From Hydnum rufescens UP504 (Eukaryota > Basidiomycota > Agaricomycetes > Cantharellales > Hydnaceae): 64,000 nt of DNA. Location: positions 180,072-244,071 of the forward strand of contig MU128977.1 in assembly GCA_014904985.1 (NCBI GenBank), given 5' to 3'. The notes under the pieces were generated by a model, which saw nothing but the letters and a program-made list of their open reading frames with translations, was not told the DNA's origin and did not search any database. Positions 50,350-62,298 of the stretch are shown one piece after another. The position numbers were made by a program, and so were the translations under genes. Positions within the stretch are counted from its first letter, which is position 1, and every line of letters starts with the position of its first letter.

Positions 50350-51255
50350 TGCGAGAGTGGTCGCGAACAGGGAGGAATTGGATTGCAAAATAAGGTGCCC
50401 TATGGAGATCCGACATCTCGGTCGTGTGAAGGCTAGAGCGTGGGATCACTTGAAAGGGGCGGATCCCCAGGGAATATCTAATCTACCCCAACTTCAGGTG
50501 AAATGTGTGCTAGACGTAATTGGGGTGACTTCTGGAAAAGACCCAACGAACGTCATGGGGAAATTCTAGGCACATCTTGGGGATGTCAAAATACGTCAAG
50601 CTACGTCAACTGGTTCTCCAATTCAATCGGAGCTAGGACACTTTCTGGGAGTTGAGAGTCAGGACCCCGTAAGAGCTCCGAAGAGCGCGGGTGGGCGCTA
50701 AAGGTGGCGGCGCTAGCCGCGCCAATCCCCGGCTCCTGCACGTGGGAAAAAAGTTGTGCATCTTCCAAAGTCTCCTTCCCTACCTGTTCGTTCCCAAAAC
50801 CATTGTGTGAAGCACAGAGCCCCCACAGCTAATCACACAGGCAAGTAAGACCTTGATGAAATTCCAACCCACAGCTTTGATTTCACGCCAGACTTGCAAA
50901 TACCTAATAAGTAATAGGCTGTACTTATACAAGGTGGGTTCGGCCCCGGATCTTGACCTGTAATTGCTGGAAAATCGGACCTCGGGTAGAAAGCGATCCG
51001 GTCCACTTTTCATGGAACAGCGGAGTTCGGGGAGGGAGTTCCTCTATGCCCCGCCCGTCTGGCGCCGTTAGCTCCGTTATGTTACCGAATCAAACGGTCT
51101 TGAACCAAACCCCCAATCTCGCCTCCCTGTCGCGGCCATGGCTATCACTGTCCAGAGTAATCCAATCCTCGCATGTAACGCGGAAACACTCTAACATAGC
51201 TATGGAATGTAATGCATTGGTCCTGTATAACTCAAAACCCCTAAAGCCAGGATAC
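50350..51255. other. intergenic up to the transposon
   Basis: About 0.9 kb upstream of copy 2. No gene supported; an open frame at 50201-50569 overlaps the first exons of copy 2 on the other strand and is not coding. The hAT element is inserted at its right end. Confidence 0.45.
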
Positions 51256-51263
51256 AGTACTGG
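51256..51263. repeat. left target-site duplication of the hAT element
   Basis: AGTACTGG, identical to the eight bases after the right end at 54716-54723. Confidence 0.92.
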
Positions 51264-51413
51264 TAGTGTTGCCGAAGACTTGACCTGAAGTCGGCTTAAG
51301 TCCGGAGTCAGTCCGCTTTGGGTCGAGTCAAGTCAAATCCTTTGATTACCAATCTTTGGGCTTGACTTGACTTGACTGGGGCTTGAGTTCGACTTGGGGT
51401 GTAGTTAGGTAAA
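51264..51413. repeat. left terminal and subterminal repeats of the hAT element
   Basis: Terminal inverted repeat plus a cluster of AAGTC/GACTT motifs, including GACTTGACTTGACT near 51366. Confidence 0.8.
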
Positions 51414-51557
51414 CCAATATGTACATAGATATAATCCTTGGGGGACACTATCCTGTGTGCCACACAGGTAGGGTATTAAGGGCCCCCATTGGCAGGCGGT
51501 AAATCACCGGAAAAAAAAATGAATACAATTTGAATTCCGTGTCTTTTCCCCCATCCT

Positions 51558-54531
51558 ATGTCAACCTCCAGGAAGCGCTCAAGTGATGAGACTCAATCTG
51601 GCACCCGCAAGGTTCTCTGTATCGATCCTCAGCTGAATCTAGAGCTTGCATCAGCAACAGCAAAGACAGCCATGCCATTGGGCATACCTGGGCATGATCT
51701 TGGGGAGTTGCTAGATGTACCCAGAACTGCCGAAACTGAGCATGAAGTTGTAATGCCCCCACAACTCAAAACACCTGTGCCATCATGATGTCGCTGACAT
51801 CAGCCAAGCACTGCCTCGCCTCAAGCCATTCGGAATTCACCCATCATTCGCTCCCTCACAAAAAAGCTGAAAAGGGGTACCCCTAAGACTACCGACATTG
51901 ATCATTTTTTTGAAAGATATGAATCCGAGAAGGGAGGTCGAGGGGGGGCAAAGTGTAAATCTTGCAAGTACGTCTGTCCCCTAATTCTAGGAATACAAAA
52001 AATCTTGATTGTTCAACAGATCTCTCTTTTCACAATCAAATGGCATGAAGCCCGATGATGGCCGTACTTGGGTTTATCAGAATTCAGGCACGGGGACACT
52101 CCGTACTCACATTGAGAAATACCATGCGGATGAGTATCTCGAGGCATGCCAGACACATGGCTGGAAGATTGGGATTCAATCTCTCTGCGAAAAACAGAAA
52201 CTGGTGAAGGGCCCTAACAGAAGGGGCACATTCACAACAGAAGGACTCATTCAGCATCTTGTCCGTTGGATAGTGGCAGATGATCAAGTGCGTCAGTGAC
52301 TCAAATTTAATGTATATCCAATTTAACACAGCTCCTATTTTGAGTCTCTAAATGTAGTCGAATGTCCCGAGTTTCGAGAGCTCCTCCTGTATGTGAACGA
52401 GAGTCTTGCTGACAAAGATATACCCCACCGTACGACCATCCGAAACATCGTTGTCAAGATGTGGAGTGAAGAATTTTCAAGGCTGAAATGCGAGATGGCA
52501 GTAGGAATCAAACCAACTATTTATATCACCACATGCCCCTACTTATTATCACTTAAGACCAGTTTAGGGAAAATATCGTTTACTGCCGACATATGGATGG
52601 ACAGCCGACTTCGCCCTTTCTTAGCTATCACTGCTCATTGGATACAACGCCGAGAAGACCATACACTAGCTCTTCGAGCTGATCTCATAGCCTTCCACTA
52701 TCTGCCAGGAAGCCATGATGGAAAATCTCTATGTACCGCTGCGATGAAAATGCTCGAACGTGCTCACGTAATAAACAAGGTGAACTTAGAGTATGATCCA
52801 CCCGCTCCGTTGGCTGATATCTAGTATTTCAAGATCGGTTGGTGGACACTCGATAATGCATCAAACAATAATACCTTCATGGTTGAGCTTGAAAAGGTAT
52901 TGAGTGGGGCGGGTGTCGTGTTCTCTTCGGAAAATAATAGAGTCCGGTGCGTGGAACTCGTCTGGTTTGCACCAAACCATTCCTTACTGCTACATGTCAC
53001 GGCGACTAGATGCTTCGCCCATGTCATTAATATTGCTGTTCAGCATGTACTCGCGCTCCTGAAGACGGCACCTGAGGGTGACATCATGGCCCGGCTGCAT
53101 GGACTTGTTAACACAATCCGAACATCCAGTGACCGTCGTGTGGCATTCCTGGATACCGTACGACAAGGAAATGCCTCGAAACTATTCCAGCCACCCGTCC
53201 CTGAAGTAGAATTGCTTCGAGAGGTCGAGACAAGGTGGGACTCGGCACATGGTATGTTAAGAACAACAATACCCGCACGGCCAGTAAGTGCTCCTTTTCA
53301 AAAGGACAGTCTAATACTGATTTTTTTTTGAGGCCATCGAGGCCATGATGATACAGAAAAAATATCGTGAAATACGGAGCAAGAACTTGACCGATGAGCA
53401 GTGGACCATGGCCCAGAAGATTCTGGATATCTTAGATGTACGTTGGTGTCCCCTGACCATTCCATGGCCTATCCGTACCACATACCAATCGTCTCACTGC
53501 TTTGGAATAGTATCCACACTTGTTCCAGCACCTAATGACCGGCGAGGCCACCCCTACCCTCAGTAGTGCCTTACCCGCCTTCCAGTGCCTTCAAGATCGC
53601 TGGGAGGACCATGCAGGAAAACACCCTGACATGGCAAAACACATATTAGGAGGAATGGAACGGTTGGATAAGTACCACGAAAAGGCAGGAAGGATGCGCG
53701 CTTATGTGATAGCCTTAGGTAAGTAAATCTTCACATTCCGCCGACCATCAAGCTTATGTCCATCTATATCCTCTTAGTTCTCAATCCAACCATCAAACTA
53801 TCATTCATACGAAAGCATTGGTCCCCAATAGAACAAGAAATGGCCGAGATATGGATCAAGGATGAGGTAAGCATTGTACCACCACAACGTCGGTGGTGGC
53901 TCTTACCTGTGGTACAATCTAGCTTCAAAAGTATCGAGTGGATAGCCCTATGAATTTGGGCACAACACCACTCACCAAGCTTTCCGACTCTGCCCGTGTA
54001 AAGCTTGGTCTTATTGACGTGGATGATGACCTTGACGGTGAAGAAATCAGTGTGGATGATGAGTACTCTGCGTATATCGGTAGTTCGACACGTCGGATTC
54101 AAGCCACGCAACCCGTCCTTACATTCTGGCAGGTCTGCCCTTTTCGTTCAACTTTTGGTTCTATTATCCAAATATATTTTGAGCACTCGTCTGTATAGGA
54201 ACATGAGCATACCTACCCAACGTGGTTCCGAATGGCATTAGATTATCTACCTATTCAAGCATCATCCGTTCCGTGCGAGCGGGTCTTTTCTTCAAGCTCG
54301 GAAACCATGACAAAAAGACGAAACCGCCTGAAGCCCGACGTTATGGAGGCTCTTCAAATGCTTAAATTTCGGCTTAAGAAGGACCGACTAAATTTCACGA
54401 AAGATTGGGAGACTCCGATCACCGATATGACAGTCGACCCGGACAACAGTGACGTGCTTGGCGAAGTCTTAAGTACCCAGTCGACAGAATTAGACAGTAT
54501 GCTGGACCGTCTTTTGGGGGAAGAAGATTAG
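51558..54531 (+). CDS. hAT transposase
   Basis: Catalyses excision and insertion of the element. Start MSTSRKRSSDETQSGTRK. A BED-type zinc finger is split by an intron: DHFFERYESEKGGRGGAKCK plus SC, then GTLRTHIEKYHADEY. The RNase-H-like core has ISFTADIWMDSRLRPFLAIT (first catalytic Asp), IGWWTLDNASNNNTFMVELE (second Asp) and CFAHVINIAVQHVLALLK, with VETRWDSAHGMLRTTIPARP (the RW segment) and LMTGEATPTLSSALPAFQCL. The C-terminal hAT dimerisation domain reads TYPTWFRMALDYLPIQASSV followed by PCERVFSSSSETMTKRRNRL. About nine short introns reconcile the frames; one (about 52780-52825) removes an apparent stop at the end of an open frame. An uncertain join remains between the first exon and the zinc finger. 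Confidence 0.9.
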
Positions 54532-54581
54532 AGCTCTTAACCGACTTAACATTATGTACATAAAGAGTATGCCGAGTCTTC

Positions 54582-54715
54582 TTCAAGTCAACTCTGAGTC
54601 CAAGTCAAATCCGAAATATGACTTGACTTCGGACATAAGTCAAGTCTCACGGAAATCTCGCCAAGTCGCCCGAAGTCGAGTCCAAGTCAGTTCAAGTCAA
54701 GTCGCGGCAACACTA
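54582..54715. repeat. right terminal and subterminal repeats of the hAT element
   Basis: Dense AAGTC motifs ending in GGCAACACTA, the complement of the left terminus. Confidence 0.8.
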
Positions 54716-54723
54716 AGTACTGG
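54716..54723. repeat. right target-site duplication of the hAT element
   Basis: AGTACTGG directly after the element, matching 51256-51263. Confidence 0.92.
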
Positions 54724-55130
54724 TATAATTCACGTCATGTAAAGTGCATTCTCTGAGCACCCGGCGCTTAACTTTTACGGTTCTGTACCCCTGTTTTCAT
54801 TGTATCATCAATCTTCGCAATGAAAGCACAAGGTTCAATAGATGAATAAAGTGGGTGCTCTAACAAACTTCACACACACAGAATTGACCATCCCTGGTTC
54901 CAAGAGAGAGCTGATGTCGAGACCACACTGGCACGTGACTACACTCTATTCTTTTCCCTAGTGGCTACCTAGGTGGGGCGTTTTCTTGTATTTATTTCCT
55001 GCACAGACGCGGTCTAAAGGCCTACTGGGAACGAGTCCCTTTGGCAGCGTTAAATGTGCGTCTGTTGTTTACGGGCCGCGCGATTTGATTCCGGGGTCGC
55101 GTCGTTTCACGATCACCTGTTGCAGTCGAG
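54724..55130. other. intergenic, promoter region of NDC80
   Basis: About 400 bp between the transposon and the NDC80 start. No gene seen. Before insertion of the hAT element it would have been continuous with the sequence left of 51264. Confidence 0.5.
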
Positions 55131-57471
55131 ATGGCGTACAGAAGAGACCAAACCGGCGGTATAAACGACAGCAGAACGTCGAGTATTCCTCTCCCAGCTT
55201 CTGCTATGAAACAATCCCAACAAAATATTGGTCACAAGGGCCCTCGTAAATCGAACTTTGGCCTTCCGTCCGTCATTCAACGCGGGCCTATTTCTTCCAC
55301 TCGTACCCAGCCTCCAGCACCAGGCCACCTTTTGTCTGCCTCTATACGTACTGACTACGGAAAGACGCCGTCAAGCCTGTTGGATCCAACAGCCTGTCTG
55401 GAATGGGGAATCTCAGCAGGCGATCTATTGGGGGTGGGGGAAGCGTCCGCCCTTCGCGTCCTGGACTGCCCTATACTAGTGCTGTTACGAAGGAGGCACG
55501 TCCTATTCGGGAGAAATCCTATCAACAGAAGGAACAGCGAGAAATTCTCGAGTACCTCAATAAAATTGATTTAAAAAATCAGATCCCGACTCTCTCAATC
55601 AAGACCCTGCAGTCTCCGACAGCTCGCGAATTTTTCGATATCTGGATGAGGCTTGTCCAAGAACTGGATCCGGACTATTCGCTCCCACCAAATAAGAAAG
55701 TAGAGGACGAATTTCAGCAAGTCATGAAGGATTTGTTGTATCCACATGCCGAACAAATCAGTCGGACCTCGCTCGCTACACCCAATGCTCCGCACGCATG
55801 GCCAGCAATCCTCGCCTCTCTACACTGGATGGTTCAAACAATAGAGGTTCTTTAACTTTATTATCTTTTCTCCGCTGTCTTTCCCATGATGGATGTCTCA
55901 TTAGATCAGAAATCGTTGGTTGGATGGTGCTACTGGCGACCCGTACATGAAGAACCTCGAAGATTTGGAGGCTGGCACCCCCGAGCTTCCACATATCCTC
56001 CAATTCGATTTTTTGGCGAAATCATACCATCGATTTTGGGAAGGCAAAGATAGCGACTTTGATGTTGATAAACAAGAACTTGTCGATCGCTACGGTGCGT
56101 TGTGATGTACCGATATATTTTCACTTCTGATATCCGTTGGATGCGCACCAGATCAATACATTAACGCCCAAAATGATGCGTCTGAGAAAATAGAACTGGA
56201 GATTGACGCTTCCAGGGCGCGACTTGATAATATGAAATCAAAGCCTGTTCGTATACGCTGCGGTTGCGTTTCAATCCTCTCCTTTCTGACACTATAGGCC
56301 AGCGACCCCTGAATGAAGCTATTGCGGAAAAGGAGCAACTGCTCCACAGAGTCGAAAAGTTCAAGAAAGGGATAGCCGATGCCCAAGCTAAGGTTCAAAA
56401 GACGTCTGATGCCATCGTGTTACTAGAGAAGGAGATCGAGTCCAAGAGTGAGGACATGTCTGGATTCCTTGTGGCGAGGAGACTCACGTTGTTATCTCCT
56501 CAGCCGAAGAGGTTCGGGAGCTGTTAGAAGAACAACAGCGAGTCCGCTCGGCTCTCAAGGCCCAGAACCTCAGCGAGGCCGAGATCGCTCGTATGAACAA
56601 TGAGCACGAATCCTACTCGAAAGCCACCGCGGCGCTAAGTGCGCGACTGCTGGAAGCCAAGGAGGCTCTCCACGGTCTCGAAGTCGCTCTTACGCATCGC
56701 ACCGATGCTGTCGAAGAGGACATTGCGGCGTACATGGCCCTTCTCGTTAAGTGTGGCTTACATCCTTCACCACCGGAACCGGTGGCCCACATCAATTTCT
56801 CGATTGATCTTAACGTCGCTAAATCAGACCCTCGGGAGATGTCAGAATCCGATATTAGAGGGACCATCAAGCCTGCATTGCTCACGTTCAAGTCGCACAA
56901 GATACGGGAGAAAATGGATCTGAAGAGCGAAATCATTGAGCTGGAGGAACTTCTAGAGAGGTTGCAAAGCGAGACGGAGGATATCAAAGAGCGAATTAAC
57001 ACATACAATGAAGAGCGTAATCTTACTTTAGAACAGATCGAGACTATGAAGGAGGTGCGTAGTATTGGGGCAATATTCTATGAGTACGAAAGCTGATAAC
57101 GCTATCACAGAAAATGGCCGAGGAGGCAGAGAGCGCACGCGTGGCGAATATTCAGCTGGAACGAAATGCTCGCGAACTTGAAGACGAGCTTAGTCAAGGG
57201 AGGGGGGCTGCTCTTGCTCGGCGGAAGAACTTGGAGATCGAGTTCAGTCACCAGTTTTTTGGGGGGATGTTAGCACTGATACTGATTCTCTTCCCTAGGT
57301 TTGAGACGACCAAGGTCAAGGTTCAGAAGATCAAGGAGGAGATTAAGCTGTTCGTCATCAATGCCTGCGAGACTATGTCACTCGACTGTGGCCCAGAGTG
57401 CGGGGCTACTCCAGGAGCTGGAGGTGGCGGCTGCTGCCTCGGATGTGCGGATGGCATCGGGTTCTGTCTGA
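55131..57471 (+). CDS. NDC80: NDC80/HEC1, outer kinetochore protein
   Basis: Microtubule-binding subunit of the Ndc80 complex at the outer kinetochore. The start MAYRRDQTGGINDSRTSS opens a basic disordered tail with SGMGNLSRRSIGGGGSVRPS. The calponin-homology head follows: REILEYLNKIDLKNQIPTLS, LQSPTAREFFDIWMRLVQEL, FQQVMKDLLYPHAEQISRTS and HAWPAILASLHWMVQTIE. The rest is a long coiled coil (REKMDLKSEIIELEELLERL; ETTKVKVQKIKEEIKLFVIN). The proposed end is AQSAGLLQELEVAAAASDVR to the stop at 57469-57471. Frame breaks: near 55360 in the N-terminal tail, one base missing at 56469-56470 (restoring CGEETHVVISSAEEVRELL), and probably one extra base at 57378. Without the last correction the frame runs on into the aminopeptidase. 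NDC80 is essential in fungi, so sequence error is more likely than gene death. Confidence 0.9.
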
Positions 57472-57620
57472 CTCTTTTCCACTGTACACATCCTCTTAGC
57501 CTACTTGTCCTGTGTATCTCTAAATACCCATACCATTGTAGTCTTAGTGTATATCATTGTATTGACGCGCACAACACACAGCCGCGCGTCCAATTTATTG
57601 CGCACGTTTCCGGTATTTAC

Positions 57621-60600
57621 ATGTTGCGGGTTCCCAGACTTAGATCCATACGGGTAGGCCAGGTATCGATCCCAACACCGCGAATATCATACATCTTTCG
57701 TCCTGTTATTCTCTCAAAAACTAGAATCACTGCCCGCTCATTCTGCTTCACTGCCGATCGCACTCGCATGATGTCTCCCTCCCCACCCACAACTGAATCG
57801 GATAAACCTATTGATTTTCGCCTGCCCACCACAGTCCGTCCTACTCACTACGATCTGACTTTTAAAACCGATCTGGAGACACTCCAGTTTTGGGGTTATG
57901 GAATCATCGAGTCCGTGTTCCCTTCCGAATGATATTCTCTGTGCGCCTGCTTATGTTTGGATGCGCTCATAGTCTGAACGTCCTCGAGGAGACTGACAAG
58001 ATCACATTCAATGCCGCAGAGATTGATTTTTCCTCGGCTTCTGTCCTCGATGGCGTAGATGTAGTGCACCACCAGATCTCACAAAGTGCAGACGAAAAAC
58101 AAGAACGAGTTTCGTTTCATTTTCCTCAGAAATTTAAACAAGGATCGTCCATCAAGCTTAGCGTAGGATGGAAGGCGAAACTGAATAATAGCATGATGGG
58201 TCGGTCATCGGTCGAACATTTCCGCTCGAACTGCCATTGATTTTATCAATGCCCCCCCCCCTCTTCCAGGCTATTATCTTTCATCATTCCAGCACCAAGG
58301 AAAGAAAAAGTCCGTCATCTCATTTCTCTTCTTCATACCGTGGACTTATGTTCTTATTACCAATGGGTCCCAGGTACTACACGTTGACACAGTAAGAACT
58401 CATTCTTGGCCTCTGCATGACCACACTCATATATGTATATTCGTTTCTAGATTCGAAGTACGTGTCCGCTCTGTTTCTCACCAATTATAACTCTCATAAA
58501 CTTTGGTTGCCATTTCAAGCCAACTGCTGCTCGAAGGTATGCACAAGGTTGTCTCAATTTTTATTGATCTTCATACCGTTCAATACAGGGCTTTTCCGAG
58601 CTGGGATGAACCGCTTCTCAAGCTCAGTACACAATCACCCTCATTTCTCGCAGTGATACAGTCAGCCTAAGCAATATGCCCGCGTCCTCCGAGGTTCCTC
58701 ATGGAAGTAACGTGCCCGCCGGAGCGGCTAAACTTGTGGAACTGTATCCATTTGAGAATTCTCCTGGTGCCCAAAACGAATGGAAAGTCACCGTTTTCGA
58801 GAAGACGCCCCCTGTATGTCCAGAATGTTTTTTTAAAAAAATTCATGGCGCCGATCACTAGAGAGCAATTCGTTCAGATGTCCAGCTACCTCGTCGCTTT
58901 TTCAAATGGTCAATTTGAGTATCTCGAGAGCTCGTATAAGAGTCCTTTGAGTGGAAGGATCCGTCCGTTGAGAATATACGGTGCGTTCCATCCGGTTGAC
59001 TTTATGCAGTTCCCATCGTCTGAACTCTTCGTTTGGTACTTTTCAGCTACTCCGGATTCCATTCATCAGGCTCAGGTAATGCATTGGATCGAGGTTGTAC
59101 GTGGAAATCCCCTGAAATGTATTCTTTCATAGTTCGCCCTTGAGGTCAAGGAGAAGACCCTCCCGCTGTACGAGGAAGTCTTTGATGTCGAATTCCCATT
59201 ACCCAAGTTGGATACTCTCGTGGTAAGTTTCCAAATCAGCTCCTCGCCATTAGCCCATCATCCTGAACGTGAGGCTTGTAGGCCGCTGATTTTGATGCTG
59301 GGGCCATGGAAAACTGGGGCTTGATAACTGGGCGGACTACGGCATTCTTGTTCGACCCTAAGAAATCAAGCTTGGCTGCGAAGAAACGTGTTGCAGTCGT
59401 GCAAGCTCATGAGGTACGTCCTACTCCCCGGGATAGATTGGGACTCTGATTTTTGGGGATTATCTCAGGTCGCACATATGTAAGTTGCCAGACTCATCGG
59501 TATGACGAGGCCCCGATGTAATCTTTGATCTTCTCTGACCGCCAGGTGGTTTGGGGATATCACAACGATGAGCTGGTGGGATGCATTATGGTTAAATGAA
59601 GGCTTCGCCACATTGGTAGGTGACACGATGTTCCCACCAATAGAGTAACCAACGATGGATATGCACAGATGGGCGAAGTTATCATCCTCAACAAGATCTT
59701 CCCTGAGTGGCGTCCACACAGCGCATTCATCAATGATCACTTGGAGCGCGCTCTACAATTAGATGCTCAGCGAAGCTCTCATCCCATCCAGGTGGATTGC
59801 CCTGATGCGGCTATGATCAATCAAGTACGATACTTCCCAGTGCCCAGCGTGGTCAACCCGTCCTTTGTTTTATTGACGGGATTTTTGATTTTCAGATTGT
59901 ACGTTTATGTGAGGTGGTGTGCGCTGGATTGTTTCACTGATATCCTTCACCCCCCTTAGTTCGACGCACTGTCGTATTCTAAGGCAGCTTCCAGTAAGTA
60001 GTAGTTTTCTTCATTTGCACCGGGCACACATGCCGACGTCTCTACATAGTGCTACGCATGCTATCCCAATACGTTGGGGAGGAGAAGTTCCTCAAGGGTG
60101 TTAGCATTTACCTTAAGAACCATCTCTATGCCAACAGCGAGCCGGTGGACCTATGGAATGGCATCGCGGAAGCGACTGGTCTTGATATCGCCAGGATGAT
60201 GGACAAATGGGTTTACAAGGTATGTGCTTGTAATGTAATATCAAATAGATAAATCGATCCTGCATCAATTTCGATTCCAGATCGGATATCCAGTACTCAC
60301 CGTCAAAGAGGAGGGTGGAAAGTTACATATTCGACAAGACCGGTTCCTTGCCACGGGAGACCCTACGGAAGAGGAAAACCAGACCGTCTGGTACGTCGAC
60401 GTATTTTGCTGCATCGTGAGGAAGAGGCTTACTGAGGATATCAACTCAGGTATATCCCTCTGACAATCCTTTCGACAGATCCGAGTGGCAAATCCGTGAT
60501 CGACAGAAGTATTGTCCTAGACACTCGTCAGACGACTATTTCCCTTGATACTACCAAGCCATTCAAATTGAACGCGGGAACTATTGGCGTTTGTGCGTCC

Positions 60601-62146
60601 TTCATGATCTCTTTCGAATATTGGTGGCAACCGCTGATCGAGACTCATAGTCCGGGTGGCATACGAACCGGAACGTCTCAAACTGCTTGGGCAATGGGCA
60701 GCACAGACGAACTCGGTATTCACTTTGGAGGATCGTATGGGGCTGGTATCGGATGCGATGGTACTCGCTAAAGCCGGGGTTGGCGCGACTAGCGGCGCTC
60801 TGGACTTGATCGCAAGCCTGAAAGACGAAACCGAACGTGCGTGTTCTGGGCGCCTTTATTCCCGGTGATGATGATGAGCGACCCGCTTTCCGCGATAGAT
60901 CTTGTCTGGGAGAGCATCACCACACAGCTCACCATGATCCGCAAACTTCTCTGGGAGCATCCTGAGCCAGTTCGCGACGCGTTCAATGCCTTCTTGCAGG
61001 TATGCATTCTTTGCTTCAAGAAATAAATGTGTGGTTATGATGTCGTGGTCCCTTAGACGCTTTATGGCCCTCTAGTGACGAAGTTCGGTTACACGTACTT
61101 GCCAGATGAGTCTGCCGACATTAGACAGCTCCGAACGTTAGCTATTACAAAGGCCGCGGCTGCGGAAGACCCATCGTTCGTGGTCTACATATTTTCTTGG
61201 CGTCATTGGTCTTGACGTCAAATTAGTGTTATCGAAGAGTTGAAGTCACGGTTTGCCCATTTCCAGGAGACGGGGGATGATTCGAAGATTCCCACTGATC
61301 TCCAGCAGGTCACGTATGCGACGGTATGAATCTAGATCGTAGCAGTCTTGCTTGTGGATGTCCCTGACCGCGACCGATGATGTTTGGACTACTCTAGGCG
61401 GTGAAATACGGTGGGCGCAAGGAGTACGATACTGTGAAGCAGCTCTGGAGGAAGCCACCGACCCCTTCGACCAAAATTTCGGCGTTGTGAGTGCTTATAT
61501 CTTCCAGGCTCGTCTATTGTCTAGTTCTGAGAACATTATCATGAAACTAGACAGGGCCTCACGTCCTCCCTCGATTTGAATATCATGCAGGACACTCTTA
61601 AGTTGGTATTGGAAGAGGTGCCGTTGCAGGTACGAGCAGAAACAGAACTGAAGTTGTTTGCGGAGCCATTAATGTCCCATTTATGCTCAGGACTGGATGT
61701 ATATCTTCATGGGCTTAGGGACGAATCGAACAACTCGACGGGGGGTGACTGTATTCTTCAAAGAGAACTATGCTGAAGTTGGTACCATTTCTCGCCGAAG
61801 TCGCACTGGATCGCTCACTATGCAAGGGCCTTGAATAGATCTTAAAGCGGTTCGAGGGAAACTTCTCCCTCAGCTATATCATCAAATTCGTCTTCGAATC
61901 GTACACAACTGAAGAGGATGCTCAAGACACCGAGAGGTTTTTCAAGGTCTACCAGCCATTATTCATTCAATCTCCCACAGCCTGACCAAGGGTTCGGATT
62001 TCTTTGTTCAGGACAAGGATATCTCCAAGTATGAGCTCGCATACCACCAGGCCTTGGATTCCATCCGGGCGAACGCCGCATGGTTGAAGAGGAGTGAGAG
62101 TGACATTGAGTCATGGTTGGCCAAACAAGAGCGTAGCAAACTCTAG
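57621..62146 (+). CDS. M1-family zinc aminopeptidase (puromycin-sensitive/Ape2 type)
   Basis: Removes N-terminal residues from peptides using one zinc ion. [20 protein letters not shown] opens the N-terminal beta domain; then come [20 protein letters not shown], the exopeptidase motif GAMENW (GAMEN at 59300-59314), the zinc site [20 protein letters not shown] followed by WLNEGFA, and the ERAP1-like helical C-terminus to LAKQERSKL. Some exons are tiny: 7 nt (58451-58457), 17 nt (58520-58536) and 11 nt (59469-59479). The 11-nt exon sits inside HExxH. One G is missing at 58622 (LLK|AQYTITL). Two starts are possible: ATG 57768 ([12 protein letters not shown]) gives a cytosolic form. ATG 57621 adds 49 residues rich in Arg without acids early on ([20 protein letters not shown]), which resembles a mitochondrial presequence. 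Confidence 0.92.
58451..58457 (+). other. 7-nt microexon of the aminopeptidase gene
   Basis: ATTCGAA lies between the acceptor TTTCTAG and the donor GTACGT. With flanking exons it spells T-Q-F-E-P-T-A-A-R-R, the family consensus. The flanking introns are 59 nt (58392-58450) and 62 nt (58458-58519). Confidence 0.88.
59469..59479 (+). other. 11-nt microexon inside the HExxH zinc motif
   Basis: GTCGCACATAT lies between acceptor ATCTCAG and donor GTAAGT. It encodes V-A-H and part of M, so the second zinc histidine comes from this exon. The introns are 55 nt (59414-59468) and 66 nt (59480-59545). Confidence 0.9.
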
Positions 62147-62298
62147 TCACGCTAGCAGGATGAAGAATATAAATTGGCATGATTCCTCGTTCCTACATCT
62201 GAAGGGTCTTTCGTGATGCTCAGTAGGGGCAGTCAAGCAATTGCATTACAATCCCGTGAGAAGGTAGCCAAAAAGTGACACGTAGACAAAGGACTCGA

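Larger units (their letters stand above)
51264..54715 (+). mobile_element. complete hAT-type DNA transposon, 3452 bp
   Basis: The element has terminal inverted repeats that begin TAGTGTTGCCG and continue with an imperfect GACTTGA-rich sequence. At the left end it reads TAGTGTTGCCGAAGACTTGA, and at the right end, on the other strand, TAGTGTTGCCGCGACTTGAC. It is flanked by the direct 8-bp duplication AGTACTGG (51256-51263 and 54716-54723), the size hAT transposases generate. About 130 bp inside each end are packed with AAGTC/GACTT copies, which look like subterminal transposase-binding repeats. It encodes one transposase gene without a definite break, so it may be autonomous. Confidence 0.93.

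Noticed and set aside
52820..52826. In-frame TAG in the hAT transposase, suggesting a dead element
   Set aside because: It is the acceptor of a short intron beginning GTGAAC. Splicing joins the helix to IGWWTLDNASNN without a stop.
57114..57932. Continuous open frame joining the end of NDC80 to the start of the aminopeptidase, suggesting a fusion protein
   Set aside because: The family-like end of NDC80 (LLQELEVAAAASDVR) lies in the neighbouring frame and stops at 57471. The bridge is a Cys/Gly/Leu-rich translation of non-coding sequence and follows a suspected one-base insertion.
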